The position numbers and the translations under genes were made by a program. Of a stretch of DNA of 64,000 bases, positions 17,279 to 26,244 are shown one piece after another. The notes beneath the pieces were generated by a model, which was not told the DNA's origin, ran no database searches, and saw only the letters and a list, made by a program, of their open reading frames with translations. Within the stretch, counting starts at the first letter, position 1; each line of letters starts with the position of its first letter. Source of the stretch: Frankia sp. RB7 (GTDB lineage Bacteria > Pseudomonadota > Alphaproteobacteria > Rhizobiales > Xanthobacteraceae); the NCBI GenBank assembly GCA_030403585.1, contig JAUEPE010000013.1, forward strand, positions 78,352 through 142,351. The letters are read 5' to 3'.

Positions 17279-18184
17279 CTAAACAGTGATACGATCGAAA
17301 TCTGTGGCGATCCGGACGTTTGGAAATATCTTTGCCGCTTCGGCCAGTATCTCGTCGTCCTCATAGCGGCCCGACAAATGGGTCAGCACGAGCTGCCGGA
17401 CGTTATTCGTAGCCGCGAGGGTAGCCGCCTCCGCCGCGGTGAGATGGCCGTAGTCCCGCGCGGTCGGCGCGTCCCGATCCAGGAACGTCGCCTCGATCAC
17501 CAGCAGGTCGGCTCCCACGACATGTTTCGCTAGCCCCTCGGTGGTCTCGGTGTCGCCGATCACGACCAGCTTCTTGCCGCCACCCGGCGGGCCCAAAACA
17601 TCCTCCGGATCGATCGTCCGGCCACCCTCGATCGTGACCGGCCGACCTGCGGCCAGCTCGCCGCGCATGGGACCATCGGGCACACCGAGCGCAGCAAGGC
17701 GATCGGACAAGAGATGGCGCCGCGTGGGACTTTGGAAAGCGAAGCCAAAACTGTCGGTGTCACGATGACGGACCGGAAAACAGTCGATGGTGAAGTCGCC
17801 GGCATCGACGACATGTCCTTCCGACAGCGGCGCGAACGCCACAGCAATCGGCGCGCGGCCCTCGCCCCACAGGCCCGCAAGCATGCGGATGACGATATCG
17901 AGCGTGCCCGGCCCACCATGGATGGTCATCACATCGGAGGTCTGCCGCAGCCCCAATGTCGAGAACAGACCGGGGATGCCGAGGACGTGGTCGAGATGCC
18001 CGTGCGTCAGCAGAATGCGATCAAGCCGCCGAAAGCCGGCGCCGCTTCGCAGCAGCTGTCGCTGCGTGCCCTCGCCGCAATCGATCAGCATGCGCTGGCC
18101 CGCAGTCTCCAGCAGAAGCGCCGGATGGTTGCGCTCTGCGGATGGAACGCTGGCCGAGGTCCCGAGAAATGTCAGGGCGAACAT
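17279..18184 (-). CDS. rnz: Ribonuclease Z / MBL-fold nuclease
   Basis: Zinc-dependent endonuclease of the ElaC family, 301 aa, which trims tRNA 3' ends. It starts FALTFLGTSASVPS, has the metallo-beta-lactamase motif THGHLDH, DCGEGTQRQLL upstream of it, FPVRHRDTDSFG, VIGDTE and the C-terminal LTHLSGRY histidine. The length is normal for the short form RNase Z. It sits 48 bp after a TetR gene on the same strand; no link to that regulator is evident. It is cytoplasmic. Confidence 0.92.
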   Translation of the reverse strand: MFALTFLGTSASVPSAERNHPALLLETAGQRMLIDCGEGTQRQLLRSGAGFRRLDRILLTHGHLDHVLGIPGLFSTLGLRQTSDVMTIHGGPGTLDIVIRMLAGLWGEGRAPIAVAFAPLSEGHVVDAGDFTIDCFPVRHRDTDSFGFAFQSPTRRHLLSDRLAALGVPDGPMRGELAAGRPVTIEGGRTIDPEDVLGPPGGGKKLVVIGDTETTEGLAKHVVGADLLVIEATFLDRDAPTARDYGHLTAAEAATLAATNNVRQLVLTHLSGRYEDDEILAEAAKIFPNVRIATDFDRITV

Positions 18185-18232
18185 TGTTGACTCTTGTCCA
18201 GCGGGCCGAAGAGCTTATCCGCTCTGGGCGGC

Positions 18233-18835
18233 TTACCCGCGCGCCGACTGCATCTCGACCGCCTGCACGGCGACATCAGCCACTTGCCGCAGCGCCTCGC
18301 GGTCGGAGCCCGAGGATGCCATCACGCCCATGCCGACCGACACGGCCGACACATAGCGCGCGAGCGCCGCAGGATCCGACGTCGGCTTGAGATCACCTTC
18401 GGCCTTGGCGCGCACAAAACGGTCGCGGAGCTGGTCTTCGTTCTGGGCGCGGCGGGCGGCGAGCTCGAAGGGGACGTTCTCGGAGCCGGTGCCGGTGGCG
18501 ATGCCGCCTTGCACGAGCAGGCAGCCGGGCGGATTGGCGGGATCGGTCTGCTTTTCGGCAATGCCCATCAGCATCCGCTCGGCGACGTCGCGTGCGGTCG
18601 GTGCCGCGACCACCCCGTCCATCCAAACGTTGCGCAATTTGGTGTAGCGGTCGAGCGCGGCCTTCAGCAGGCCTTCCTTGTTGCCGAAGCAGGCATAGAG
18701 GCTCGGCGGGTTGATGCCCATCGCCTCGGTGAGCTGGGCAATGGTGGCGCCCTCATAGCCATGGCGCCAAAACACTTCCATCGCCTGATCCAACGCCACT
18801 TCAGCGTCGAATTCGCGGGGGCGTCCCATGCCCAT
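18233..18835 (-). CDS. TetR/AcrR family repressor of the adjacent efflux pump
   Basis: A 200-aa TetR protein. The HTH is in the first 50 residues (GYEGATIAQLTEAMGINPPSLYACFGNKEGLL), and the rest is a helical ligand-binding domain with a cysteine in PPGCLLVQGG. The ATG at 18835 has AAGGAG at 8 bp. It is divergent from an RND efflux operon, and two related inverted repeats lie between them, so it very likely represses the pump and itself. The inducer is unknown. Confidence 0.9.
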   Translation of the reverse strand: MGMGRPREFDAEVALDQAMEVFWRHGYEGATIAQLTEAMGINPPSLYACFGNKEGLLKAALDRYTKLRNVWMDGVVAAPTARDVAERMLMGIAEKQTDPANPPGCLLVQGGIATGTGSENVPFELAARRAQNEDQLRDRFVRAKAEGDLKPTSDPAALARYVSAVSVGMGVMASSGSDREALRQVADVAVQAVEMQSARG

Positions 18836-18952
18836 ATGCCTGTCTCCTTGGAATCGGCGTCGTCCCTCAACCTAACGCCTGATCCTATCTATTTGTTCTG
18901 TCTTTCTTTTCTCTTCCGCCTTCCAATTCTTGCGGTAAGCGGCTACAATTTT

Positions 18953-19019
18953 CTTAGTGAACGGTACATAAGTATCTTGCGCTGCGATATCCAGCTCCAC
19001 ATCTGTAGTGAACACTACA
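18953..19019. promoter_or_regulatory. Tandem TetR-type operators upstream of the RND efflux operon
   Basis: TGTAGTG-AA-CACTACA at 19004-19019 is a perfect 7-bp inverted repeat 16 bp upstream of the adaptor ATG. A second copy at 18953-18968 (CTTAGTGAACGGTACA) matches it at 12 of 16 positions. The two lie 51 bp apart in the gap shared by the repressor and pump genes, the expected place for TetR control of both. Confidence 0.65.
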
Positions 19020-19035
19020 ATTCTGGAGCGCGCAA

Positions 19036-20277
19036 ATGCCCCCGTCCCAAAACACCTCTCGCCCTGGCCGTATCCGCCGTCTTCTCGGCGGCGTTGCGAT
19101 CGTGGGCGCCCTTGCCGTGGCCGGCTCGATCGCGACCGGCCACTATTTCCGTGCCGCGCAGGCAACTGCGACGGCGGCTGCCGCCGAGCAGGCCGTACCC
19201 GTCACGGTGGCACTGATCGAACCCAGGCAGACCGTGCTGTGGGACGATTTCTCCGGCCGGCTTGAAGCCATCAACCGCGTCGAGCTTCGACCACGCGTCG
19301 CCGGCGCGATCATGTCCACCAACTTCACCGAAGGCGCGCTGGTGAAGGCCGGTGACGTCCTGTTCAAGATCGATCCGGCGCCGTACGCCGCCGAGGTCGA
19401 CAAAGCCAACGCGCAGCTCGAAGCCGCAAAGGCGCGCGTGGTGTTCACCCAGAGTGAGCTCGAACGCGGTGCGCAGCTGGTCGGCAACGCCGTGGTCACG
19501 CGGCGTGACTACGATCAGCGCGACAATGCCAATCGCGAGGCCATCGCCAACGTGAAGGCGGCCGAAGCGACGCTGCAGACCGCAAAACTCAATCTCGACT
19601 ATACCGAGGTGCGCGCGCCCGTGGACGGCCGCGTCGGCAAGTTCGAGATCACGGTCGGCAATCTCGTCGCCGCCGGCACCGGCTCCCCGATCCTGACCTC
19701 GCTGGTCTCGGTCAATCCGATCTACGCGTCCTTCGATGCGGATGAAGAGGTTGTGCTGCGCGCGCTGAACTCGATTGCCGATGCCTCAGGCAAGCGCGGT
19801 AATCTCGACCAGATACCTGTGGAGATGGCGACCTCCGGCGGCCTCTCGGCCAAGGGCCACATCCAGCTCATCGACAACCAGGTCAACGGCCAGAGCGGCA
19901 CCATCCGTGTCCGCGCGGTTTTCCAGAACGACGACGGGCGTCTCATTCCCGGCCAGTTCGCCCGCGTGCGCATGGGCCAGCCGAAACAGCAGTCGCTGGT
20001 GATGATCGACGAGCGCGCGATCGGCACCGACCAGGACAAGAAGTTCGTGATGGCGGTTGGCGATGACAGCCGTGCGGTCTACCGGCCGATCACGCTTGGC
20101 GGCTCGGTCGACGGACTGCGCATCGTGACAGCCGGTTTGAAAACCGGAGATCGCATCGTCGTCAACGGCCTGCAGCGCGTACGCCCGGGCGCTCTCCTCA
20201 AGACCGAGGTGGCAGCGATGGGTGCGCGCGGGCAGCAGGCCTCCAACCACAGCAACCAGGACGTGGTGCAACGCTAG
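19036..20277 (+). CDS. RND efflux periplasmic adaptor (membrane fusion protein)
   Basis: AcrA/MexE-type adaptor, 413 aa, linking the inner-membrane pump to an outer-membrane channel. The N-terminal hydrophobic anchor is RLLGGVAIVGALAVAGSIATG. Then come the lipoyl-like half motifs (VELRPRVAGAIMSTNFTEGALVKAGDVLFKID and LNLDYTEVRAPVDGRVG) around a coiled-coil hairpin (about residues 120-190), and a beta-barrel with QFARVRMG. It is first in the pump operon. No outer-membrane partner gene follows. The Gln/Asn-rich tail is variable and probably unimportant. Confidence 0.92.
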   Translation: MPPSQNTSRPGRIRRLLGGVAIVGALAVAGSIATGHYFRAAQATATAAAAEQAVPVTVALIEPRQTVLWDDFSGRLEAINRVELRPRVAGAIMSTNFTEGALVKAGDVLFKIDPAPYAAEVDKANAQLEAAKARVVFTQSELERGAQLVGNAVVTRRDYDQRDNANREAIANVKAAEATLQTAKLNLDYTEVRAPVDGRVGKFEITVGNLVAAGTGSPILTSLVSVNPIYASFDADEEVVLRALNSIADASGKRGNLDQIPVEMATSGGLSAKGHIQLIDNQVNGQSGTIRVRAVFQNDDGRLIPGQFARVRMGQPKQQSLVMIDERAIGTDQDKKFVMAVGDDSRAVYRPITLGGSVDGLRIVTAGLKTGDRIVVNGLQRVRPGALLKTEVAAMGARGQQASNHSNQDVVQR

Positions 20278-20286
20278 TGTTCTCAG

Positions 20287-20387
20287 TCATTCCGGGGCGC
20301 GCGACGCGGCCCGGAATCTCGAAGTTACGAAACTCCGAGCACATCACCTCTGGATTCCGGGTTCGCGCTTCGCGCGCCCCGGAATGA
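20287..20387. repeat. Nested palindromic intergenic repeat
   Basis: The 158-bp gap between adaptor and pump genes contains perfect 18-bp arms, TCATTCCGGGGCGCGCGA (20287-20304) and its complement at 20370-20387. Inside is a second pair, CCCGGAATC (20310-20318) with GATTCCGGG (20353-20361). As RNA this folds into a long two-part hairpin. Such CATTCCGGGGCGCG elements are, to my knowledge, dispersed in Bradyrhizobium genomes. Confidence 0.8.
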
Positions 20388-20435
20388 CGGCGGAGCTGTC
20401 TGGAGACAGGCAAGATATTGCCCAGGGGCAAAGCC

Positions 20436-23400
20436 ATGAATCTCTCAAAGTTCTTCATTGATCGTCCGATTTTTGCAGGCGTTCTTTCAGTCCTGATCTT
20501 CCTCGCAGGGCTCATCTCGCTGTTCGCGATGCCGATCTCGGAATATCCGGACGTGGTGCCACCATCGGTGCTGGTGCGCGCGACCTATCCCGGCGCCAAT
20601 CCCAAGGTGATCGCGGAAACGGTGGCCACGCCAATCGAGGAGCAGATCAACGGCGTCGAAGGCATGCTGTACATGTCGAGCCAGGCCACCACCGACGGCG
20701 CGATGACGCTGACGGTGACGTTCCGGCTCGGCACCGATCCGGACAAGGCGACGCAGCTGGTGCAGAACCGCGTGCAGCAGGCCGAGCCCCGCCTGCCGGC
20801 CGTGGTGCGCCAGCTTGGCATCATCACCAAGAAGTCGTCGCCCGACCTCACCATGGTCGTGCATCTCTTATCACCTAACAACCGCTACGACATGACGTAT
20901 CTGCGCAACTACGCGGTGCTCAACGTCAAGGACCGGCTGGCGCGGATCGACGGCGTCGGCGATGTCCAGCTCTACGGCGCCGGTGACTATTCGATGCGGG
21001 TCTGGGTCGATCCGCAGAAGGCGGCCGAGCACGGGCTGACCGCGAACGATATCGTCAAGGCGATCCAGGCGCAGAACGTCGAGGCCGCCGCCGGCGTGGT
21101 CGGCTCCTCCCCCAACGTCAAGGGGATCGACCTGCAAATGTCCGTCAATGCGGAAGGCCGCCTTGCGAACGAGGAGCAGTTCGGCGACATCGTGGTCAAG
21201 ACCGGCGCCCGTGGCGAAGTGGTGCGGCTGCGCGACGTCGCACGCATCGAATTGGGCGCTTCGGAATACGGCCTGCGTTCGCTGCTCGACAACAAGCAGG
21301 CAGTCGCGATCCCGATCTTCCAGGCGCCGGGCTCCAACGCGCTCGAAATCTCCGACCACGTCCGTGCCACGATGGCCGAGATCAAGAAGAACATGCCCGA
21401 AGGCGTGTCCTACCAGATCGTCTATGATCCGACCCAATTCGTGCGCTCCTCGATCGAGGCTGTCATCCACACCCTGCTCGAGGCGGTCGCGCTGGTGGTG
21501 CTAGTGGTGATCCTGTTCCTGCAGACCTGGCGCGCCTCCATCATCCCGCTAATCGCTGTGCCGGTGTCGATCGTCGGCACCTTCGCGGTGATGCATTTGT
21601 TCGGCTTCTCCATCAACGCGCTCAGCCTGTTCGGCCTGGTGCTCGCGATCGGCATCGTCGTCGACGACGCCATCGTCGTGGTCGAGAACGTCGAGCGCAA
21701 CATCGAGGGCGGGCTGTCGCCGCGCGACGCCACCTATCAGGCCATGCGCGAGGTCTCCGGCCCGATCATCGCGATCGCGATGGTGCTGATCGCCGTGTTC
21801 GTGCCGCTGGCCTTCATCTCCGGGCTCACCGGGCAGTTCTACAAGCAGTTCGCGCTGACGATCGCGATCTCGACGGTGATCTCGGCCGTCAACTCGCTGA
21901 CCTTGTCGCCGGCGCTATCGGCCCTGCTGCTCAAGGGCCACAACGAGCCGAAGGACCGGCTGACGCTCATCATGGAAAAGGGCCTTGGCTGGTTCTTCCG
22001 CGGCTTCAACAAGGCGTTCACGCGCTCTTCGGAGAATTACAGCGGCACCGTCACCAAGGTGATCTCCGGCAAGGCCGCGGTGATGGGGCTCTATGTGGTC
22101 CTGGTTGGCGTAACCGCCTTCATGTTCCAGCAGGTCCCGAGCGGCTTCGTGCCGGGCCAGGACAAGCAATATCTGGTCGGCTTCTCGCGGCTGCCTGACG
22201 GTGCAGCGCTCGATCGCACCGAAGAGGTGATCCGCAAGATGAGCGACATCGCGCTGACCCAGCCCGGTGTCGAGAGCTCCGTGGCGTTCCCGGGCCTGTC
22301 GATCGCCGGCTTCACCAACTCGTCCAACGCCGGCATCGTGTTCTCGACGCTGAAGCCGTTTGACGAGCGCAAGGGCCCGGCCTTGAGCGGCAATGCCATC
22401 GCGGCCGATCTCAACAAGAAATATTCGGGCATCCAGGAAGCCTTCATCGCCATGTTCCCGCCGCCGCCGGTCAACGGTCTCGGCACCATCGGCGGCTTCA
22501 AGCTGCAGATCGAGGACCGCGCCGGTCTCGGCTATGAGGCGCTGAATGAGGCGACCAAGGCGTTCATGGCGGCGATGCAGAAAGCGCCGGAGATCGCCGG
22601 CGTGTTCTCGAGCTTCCAGGTCAACGTGCCCCAGCTCTTCGCCGACATCGACCGCACCAAGGCGTTGCAGCTGGGCGTGCCCGTGACCGAAGTGTTCAAC
22701 ACGCTGCAGATCTATCTGGGCTCCTACTACGTCAACGACTTCAACAAGTTTGGCCGCACCTACTCCGTCTATGTCCAGGCCGATGCGCCGTTCCGCGCAC
22801 GCGCCGACGACATCAGGCAGTTGAAGGTGCGCTCATCCTCGGGCGACATGGTGCCGCTGTCGGCTCTGCTCACGATCCGCCAGAGCGCGGGGCCTGAGCG
22901 GGCGATCCGCTACAACGGCTTCCTGTCCTCCGACATCAACGCGGCGGCAGCGCCCGGCTTCTCGTCGGGCCAGGCGCAGGAGGTCGCGACGCGGATCGCG
23001 GCGGAGACGTTGCCACCCGGCTTTGCCTTCGAATGGACCGACCTGACCTATCAGGAGTTCATCGCCGGCAATTCCGGGCTCTGGGTGTTCCCGCTGGCGA
23101 TCCTACTGGTGTTCCTGGTGCTCGCCGCGCTCTACGAGAGTCTGACGCTGCCGCTCTCCATCATCATGATCGTGCCGATGGGCTTGCTGGCCGCGATGTT
23201 CGGCGTCTGGCTCTCCAAGGGCGACAACAACGTCTTCACCCAGATCGGCCTGATCGTGCTCGTCGGCCTCTCCGCCAAGAACGCGATCCTGATCGTCGAA
23301 TTCGCGCGCGAGCTCGAATTCGCAGGTCGCACGCCGATCAGGGCAGCGATCGAGGCGAGCCGCTTACGGCTTCGCCCGATCCTGATGACGTCGATGGCCT

Positions 23401-23624
23401 TCATCATGGGCGTGCTGCCGCTGGTGCTGTCGACCGGCGCCGGCTCGGAGATGCGGCGCGCCATGGGCGTTGCCGTGTTCTCCGGCATGATCGGCGTCAC
23501 CGTGTTCGGCCTGTTCCTGACGCCGGTGTTCTATGTGCTGCTGCGCACTGTCACCGGCATGAAGCCACTGGTGCATCATGGCAGCGAGACCAGTGCAGCG
23601 CCCGTGCAAGGCATCGGGCACTAG
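20436..23624 (+). CDS. RND multidrug efflux transporter (HAE1 family)
   Basis: Inner-membrane proton-driven pump, 1062 aa, the normal length for AcrB/MexF-type proteins. It starts MNLSKFFIDRPIFAGVLS, has the expected first TM, two large periplasmic loops and 12 TM segments. The TM4 proton-relay region GIVVDDAIVVVENVER shows the conserved Asp-Asp pair, and TM10 has GLSAKNAILIVEFARE with the relay lysine. Its start follows AGGGGC. The gap to the adaptor holds a strong hairpin, which could lower pump expression relative to the adaptor. Substrates are unknown. Confidence 0.95.
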   Translation: MNLSKFFIDRPIFAGVLSVLIFLAGLISLFAMPISEYPDVVPPSVLVRATYPGANPKVIAETVATPIEEQINGVEGMLYMSSQATTDGAMTLTVTFRLGTDPDKATQLVQNRVQQAEPRLPAVVRQLGIITKKSSPDLTMVVHLLSPNNRYDMTYLRNYAVLNVKDRLARIDGVGDVQLYGAGDYSMRVWVDPQKAAEHGLTANDIVKAIQAQNVEAAAGVVGSSPNVKGIDLQMSVNAEGRLANEEQFGDIVVKTGARGEVVRLRDVARIELGASEYGLRSLLDNKQAVAIPIFQAPGSNALEISDHVRATMAEIKKNMPEGVSYQIVYDPTQFVRSSIEAVIHTLLEAVALVVLVVILFLQTWRASIIPLIAVPVSIVGTFAVMHLFGFSINALSLFGLVLAIGIVVDDAIVVVENVERNIEGGLSPRDATYQAMREVSGPIIAIAMVLIAVFVPLAFISGLTGQFYKQFALTIAISTVISAVNSLTLSPALSALLLKGHNEPKDRLTLIMEKGLGWFFRGFNKAFTRSSENYSGTVTKVISGKAAVMGLYVVLVGVTAFMFQQVPSGFVPGQDKQYLVGFSRLPDGAALDRTEEVIRKMSDIALTQPGVESSVAFPGLSIAGFTNSSNAGIVFSTLKPFDERKGPALSGNAIAADLNKKYSGIQEAFIAMFPPPPVNGLGTIGGFKLQIEDRAGLGYEALNEATKAFMAAMQKAPEIAGVFSSFQVNVPQLFADIDRTKALQLGVPVTEVFNTLQIYLGSYYVNDFNKFGRTYSVYVQADAPFRARADDIRQLKVRSSSGDMVPLSALLTIRQSAGPERAIRYNGFLSSDINAAAAPGFSSGQAQEVATRIAAETLPPGFAFEWTDLTYQEFIAGNSGLWVFPLAILLVFLVLAALYESLTLPLSIIMIVPMGLLAAMFGVWLSKGDNNVFTQIGLIVLVGLSAKNAILIVEFARELEFAGRTPIRAAIEASRLRLRPILMTSMAFIMGVLPLVLSTGAGSEMRRAMGVAVFSGMIGVTVFGLFLTPVFYVLLRTVTGMKPLVHHGSETSAAPVQGIGH

Positions 23625-24349
23625 ATCAGGGAGATCCCCGAGATCAACAACAGAACGAGCACGGTCTTGCGAAAGACCGTCTCGTTCACCCGGTGAAACG
23701 CGATCACACCGAGCGCGGACCCTGCGAACAGCGCCGGCAGGCTGGCCGCGAGGTCGACGAAGACTTTTGACGACAAGTCATGATGCCCGACCAGCAGGAT
23801 GATCGCAAAGACCTGCATCGCGGCAATGAACGGCTGCACCAGGCCGCGCTGCTCGCTCTTGGGCATGCCGCGCATGTCGCACCAGATCGTCGGGATCGCG
23901 CCGGGCATGGCGGTGAGCCCGCCGACGAGCCCGCCTCCGAATCCGATCAGTGCAACCCAGTGGCGGCCGACGGCCACAGTGGCAGTCACCAGCGTCGGCC
24001 GCAGCAGCATATAAGCGGCATAGAGTGCCACGACGACACCAAAGCCGCGCCGAAGCAGATGCGTGTCAGTGCTCTGCAACAGCGAAACCGCAATCGGGAC
24101 GCCGATCAATCCACCGATGATCAGGAACAGGCTTCCCTCCCAGCGGATGCTGCGCCGGAGCGCCCACAGATTGGTCGCCTGCACGCCGATGCTGCACGCC
24201 ATCATCAGCGGCACGGCCTCCAGCGGCTGGAACACCCGCAGCAGGATCGCACCCGCCACAGCGGAGAATGCGAAGCCCGAGAGCCCCGAGACGAAGGCTC
24301 CGGCGAATACGGCGGCGCTGAGGAGCAGCAGTGTCGTGATGTCAGGCAC
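23621..24349 (-). CDS. TSUP-family permease (TauE/SafE)
   Basis: Inner-membrane anion permease, about 242 aa with roughly eight hydrophobic segments and the internal repeat expected for the family (GAFVSGLSGFAFSAVAGA and GFGGGLVGGLTAMPGAIPTIW). I chose the GTG at 24349 because GGAGGG lies at ideal distance; an in-frame TTG at 24367 is less well supported. TSUP proteins export or import sulfite, sulfonates or other organosulfur/organic anions. The substrate is not indicated. The stop overlaps the pump gene's stop by 4 bp in a convergent pair. Confidence 0.85.
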   Translation of the reverse strand: MPDITTLLLLSAAVFAGAFVSGLSGFAFSAVAGAILLRVFQPLEAVPLMMACSIGVQATNLWALRRSIRWEGSLFLIIGGLIGVPIAVSLLQSTDTHLLRRGFGVVVALYAAYMLLRPTLVTATVAVGRHWVALIGFGGGLVGGLTAMPGAIPTIWCDMRGMPKSEQRGLVQPFIAAMQVFAIILLVGHHDLSSKVFVDLAASLPALFAGSALGVIAFHRVNETVFRKTVLVLLLISGISLI

Positions 24350-24363
24350 AGTCTGCCCTCCGC

Positions 24364-24597
24364 TCAATCATAGAGAATCTGCGAGACCGGTACGGCGGCG
24401 CTGTCTGCGCAACTTGCAGGCTCGCGCGGAAACGACACCTGCATCGCATGCGCGTGCGATCGTTCCAGCATGACGAGGCCGGCCAGCTGAAGGGTGACGA
24501 GCGCGGCGGTGAGCACTATCGCGACAACGTTGCCATTACGCGCGCGCGAGACTGGGGTGGCTGGCTCCGCGCTCGCGCGCATCAGATTGATGGGCAT
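24364..24597 (-). CDS. Small single-span membrane protein (77 aa)
   Basis: Unrecognised small protein with one hydrophobic segment (VVAIVLTAALVTLQLAGLVML) after a short basic N-terminus, so probably N-in, C-out. The start at 24597 (MPINLMRAS) follows GAGGAA; an earlier ATG at 24639 is also in frame. It overlaps the 3' part of the upstream small gene by 62 bp in another frame, which suggests translational coupling. The C-terminus ends 14 bp upstream of the TSUP start. Function unknown. Confidence 0.55.
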   Translation of the reverse strand: MPINLMRASAEPATPVSRARNGNVVAIVLTAALVTLQLAGLVMLERSHAHAMQVSFPREPASCADSAAVPVSQILYD

Positions 24598-24793
24598 TTT
24601 CAGAAAATTCCTCTTCACTGCAGACAAAATCGACTTCATTCAAAGGCAATGTTTCGGGCTGCGTTTCCAGCAGGTGGCGATAGCGCTGCAATACCCGTCG
24701 CGCCTCGATTGCACGCTGCTGATGCAGCGTTGCGATCATGCGATCGACGACGTCGTGGAACTTCCCGACCAGGCTCCGTACCGTTGTTCGCAT
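24536..24793 (-). CDS. Small hypothetical protein (85 aa)
   Basis: Unrecognised soluble, strongly helical protein starting MRTTVRSLVGKFHDVVDRMIATLHQQRAIEARR in pieces. It has a strong GAGGAGAT ribosome-binding site before the ATG at 24793, the best support that it is real. The N-terminal 45 residues look like a basic amphipathic helix of the kind seen in small stress-related proteins. Its last third shares DNA with the next gene in a different frame. It likely forms a two-gene unit with the small membrane protein. Confidence 0.6.
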   Translation of the reverse strand: MRTTVRSLVGKFHDVVDRMIATLHQQRAIEARRVLQRYRHLLETQPETLPLNEVDFVCSEEEFSENAHQSDARERGASHPSLARA

Positions 24794-25013
24794 GCCGATC
24801 TCCTCTCAACCTGAAAGCGAGGATGATGGAATTCACTTCCAGCTGCTGTGAGTTGCTTCACAAAAGAATCGAACGCGACGAACAACAAGTCGTGTGTGCT
24901 CTCGTAGGAGAGAACGCAGCAGATCGCGTCACCCAAACGAATGACGCGCGATAACATTCTGATGATGAAATTGCGGGCGCGGCGTTGATGCTTTGTTCAG
25001 CGCCGACGATGCG

Positions 25014-26135
25014 TCAGTGAACCAGCGGGTTGGAAAAACCCGCCGCGAGCTTTACGAGGTCGGCCTGGCGGCTCGTACCGGTCTTGGCGAATACGCGATG
25101 CAGATGCGTCTTCACCGTTGTCTCTGCGATACCGAGCGCGTCGGCCGTCTCCGGCACGCCGCCGATTTCGACGATGGACTGCAGAACCCTGAGTTCCGCA
25201 GGCGTCAGCTCGAACGTGCGATCGATCAGCCCGGCGCAAGAGCGCGCATCGAGCTTCGCCTTCCAGACGAACAGGGCGCCGATGGCGCCACAGGCGAGCC
25301 CTGCGCTCCCTTCCCGTAAGAGCGATGGCAGCGCGATCACACGGGCGATGTGATGCGATCCATCGCTCGATGTCAGCAAGATGTTACGGTCCGCGGCCGC
25401 CGCTGCGACCACTTCCGCTTCGCCACGAAAGGCGTTGCGCAGCGCTGCGTTCGCGTCGGGCGATCTCGCCAGCAGGCGGCCGTTGACGGACCGCAAGACG
25501 TCGTCCCCGTCCAGGATAGCCTCGGCCGCCGGATTGCTGTGGACGATGTTGCAGGCGGCGTCGAGCAGGATCACGCCGGCGCTCAATCGATCCACGACAT
25601 CGGCCAGCGCGATTGCCTTCTGCTGCTTCCGCTCGATTGTCCGGTTGATCATCACGGCGCGGCTTGCATGGGGAACGACGAGCTGCATGCGCGCACGCAT
25701 CTTCGCGTCCAGCATCTCCCTGCCCGGGATCACGGTCATCAGCATCGGGCACGGCGAATTCGCCTGTTCCAGCACCACATTGGCGACATCGGCACAGCCC
25801 TGGGGGCGCAGCCATTCCTGATAGAAGCGCCCACGGCGATATTCGTCGAAATCCACGAGGTCCGGGATGTTGCGGACCTCGCCGTAGCGCGGCAGCCTGG
25901 CGAGCGGGTCATGCTGCGCGTACTCGCCGGCGTAAAGCTGGATGAAGTGCGGATCGACCCCGCAATAATAATGCGTCGATCCGGATCTGCTGACCTTGTC
26001 CTTTGAGATCAGGCCGCAGGCCCGGCTGCCGAAGAATCTGTTGAGCATGACGACGACGTCGGACCACAACTCAGGATTGACCCCGGCGTCGTAGATGCTC
26101 TCGATCAACTCGGAGTGTTGTGCGGTCAGCTGCAT
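25014..26135 (-). CDS. LuxR-type transcriptional regulator, paralogue 1
   Basis: A regulator of 373 aa if started at MQLTAQHSEL (26135); the longer frame has no support. The N-terminal ~200 residues form a sensor domain with YCGVDPHFIQLYAGEYAQHDPL and VDFDEYRRGRFYQEWLRPQG. A central PAS-like stretch (LSAGVILLDAACNIVHSNPAAEAIL) follows. The C-terminal NarL/LuxR HTH is LTPAELRVLQSIVE ... GIAETTVKTHLHRVFAKTG. No phospho-receiver or autoinducer domain is visible. It ends a tandem series with paralogue 2 (26245-27363), with which it shares 57 of 66 residues over the HTH region. Confidence 0.85.
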   Translation of the reverse strand: MQLTAQHSELIESIYDAGVNPELWSDVVVMLNRFFGSRACGLISKDKVSRSGSTHYYCGVDPHFIQLYAGEYAQHDPLARLPRYGEVRNIPDLVDFDEYRRGRFYQEWLRPQGCADVANVVLEQANSPCPMLMTVIPGREMLDAKMRARMQLVVPHASRAVMINRTIERKQQKAIALADVVDRLSAGVILLDAACNIVHSNPAAEAILDGDDVLRSVNGRLLARSPDANAALRNAFRGEAEVVAAAAADRNILLTSSDGSHHIARVIALPSLLREGSAGLACGAIGALFVWKAKLDARSCAGLIDRTFELTPAELRVLQSIVEIGGVPETADALGIAETTVKTHLHRVFAKTGTSRQADLVKLAAGFSNPLVH

Positions 26136-26244
26136 TGAAAGAGCCAATAGTCCGGCGCGGCTTTGAGACGTTGATACCCTGGGGCTTTTCCATGGAGTCG
26201 GCCGAGACACCAATAGGTTCAACGGTTTCACGCCAATTAACCAG

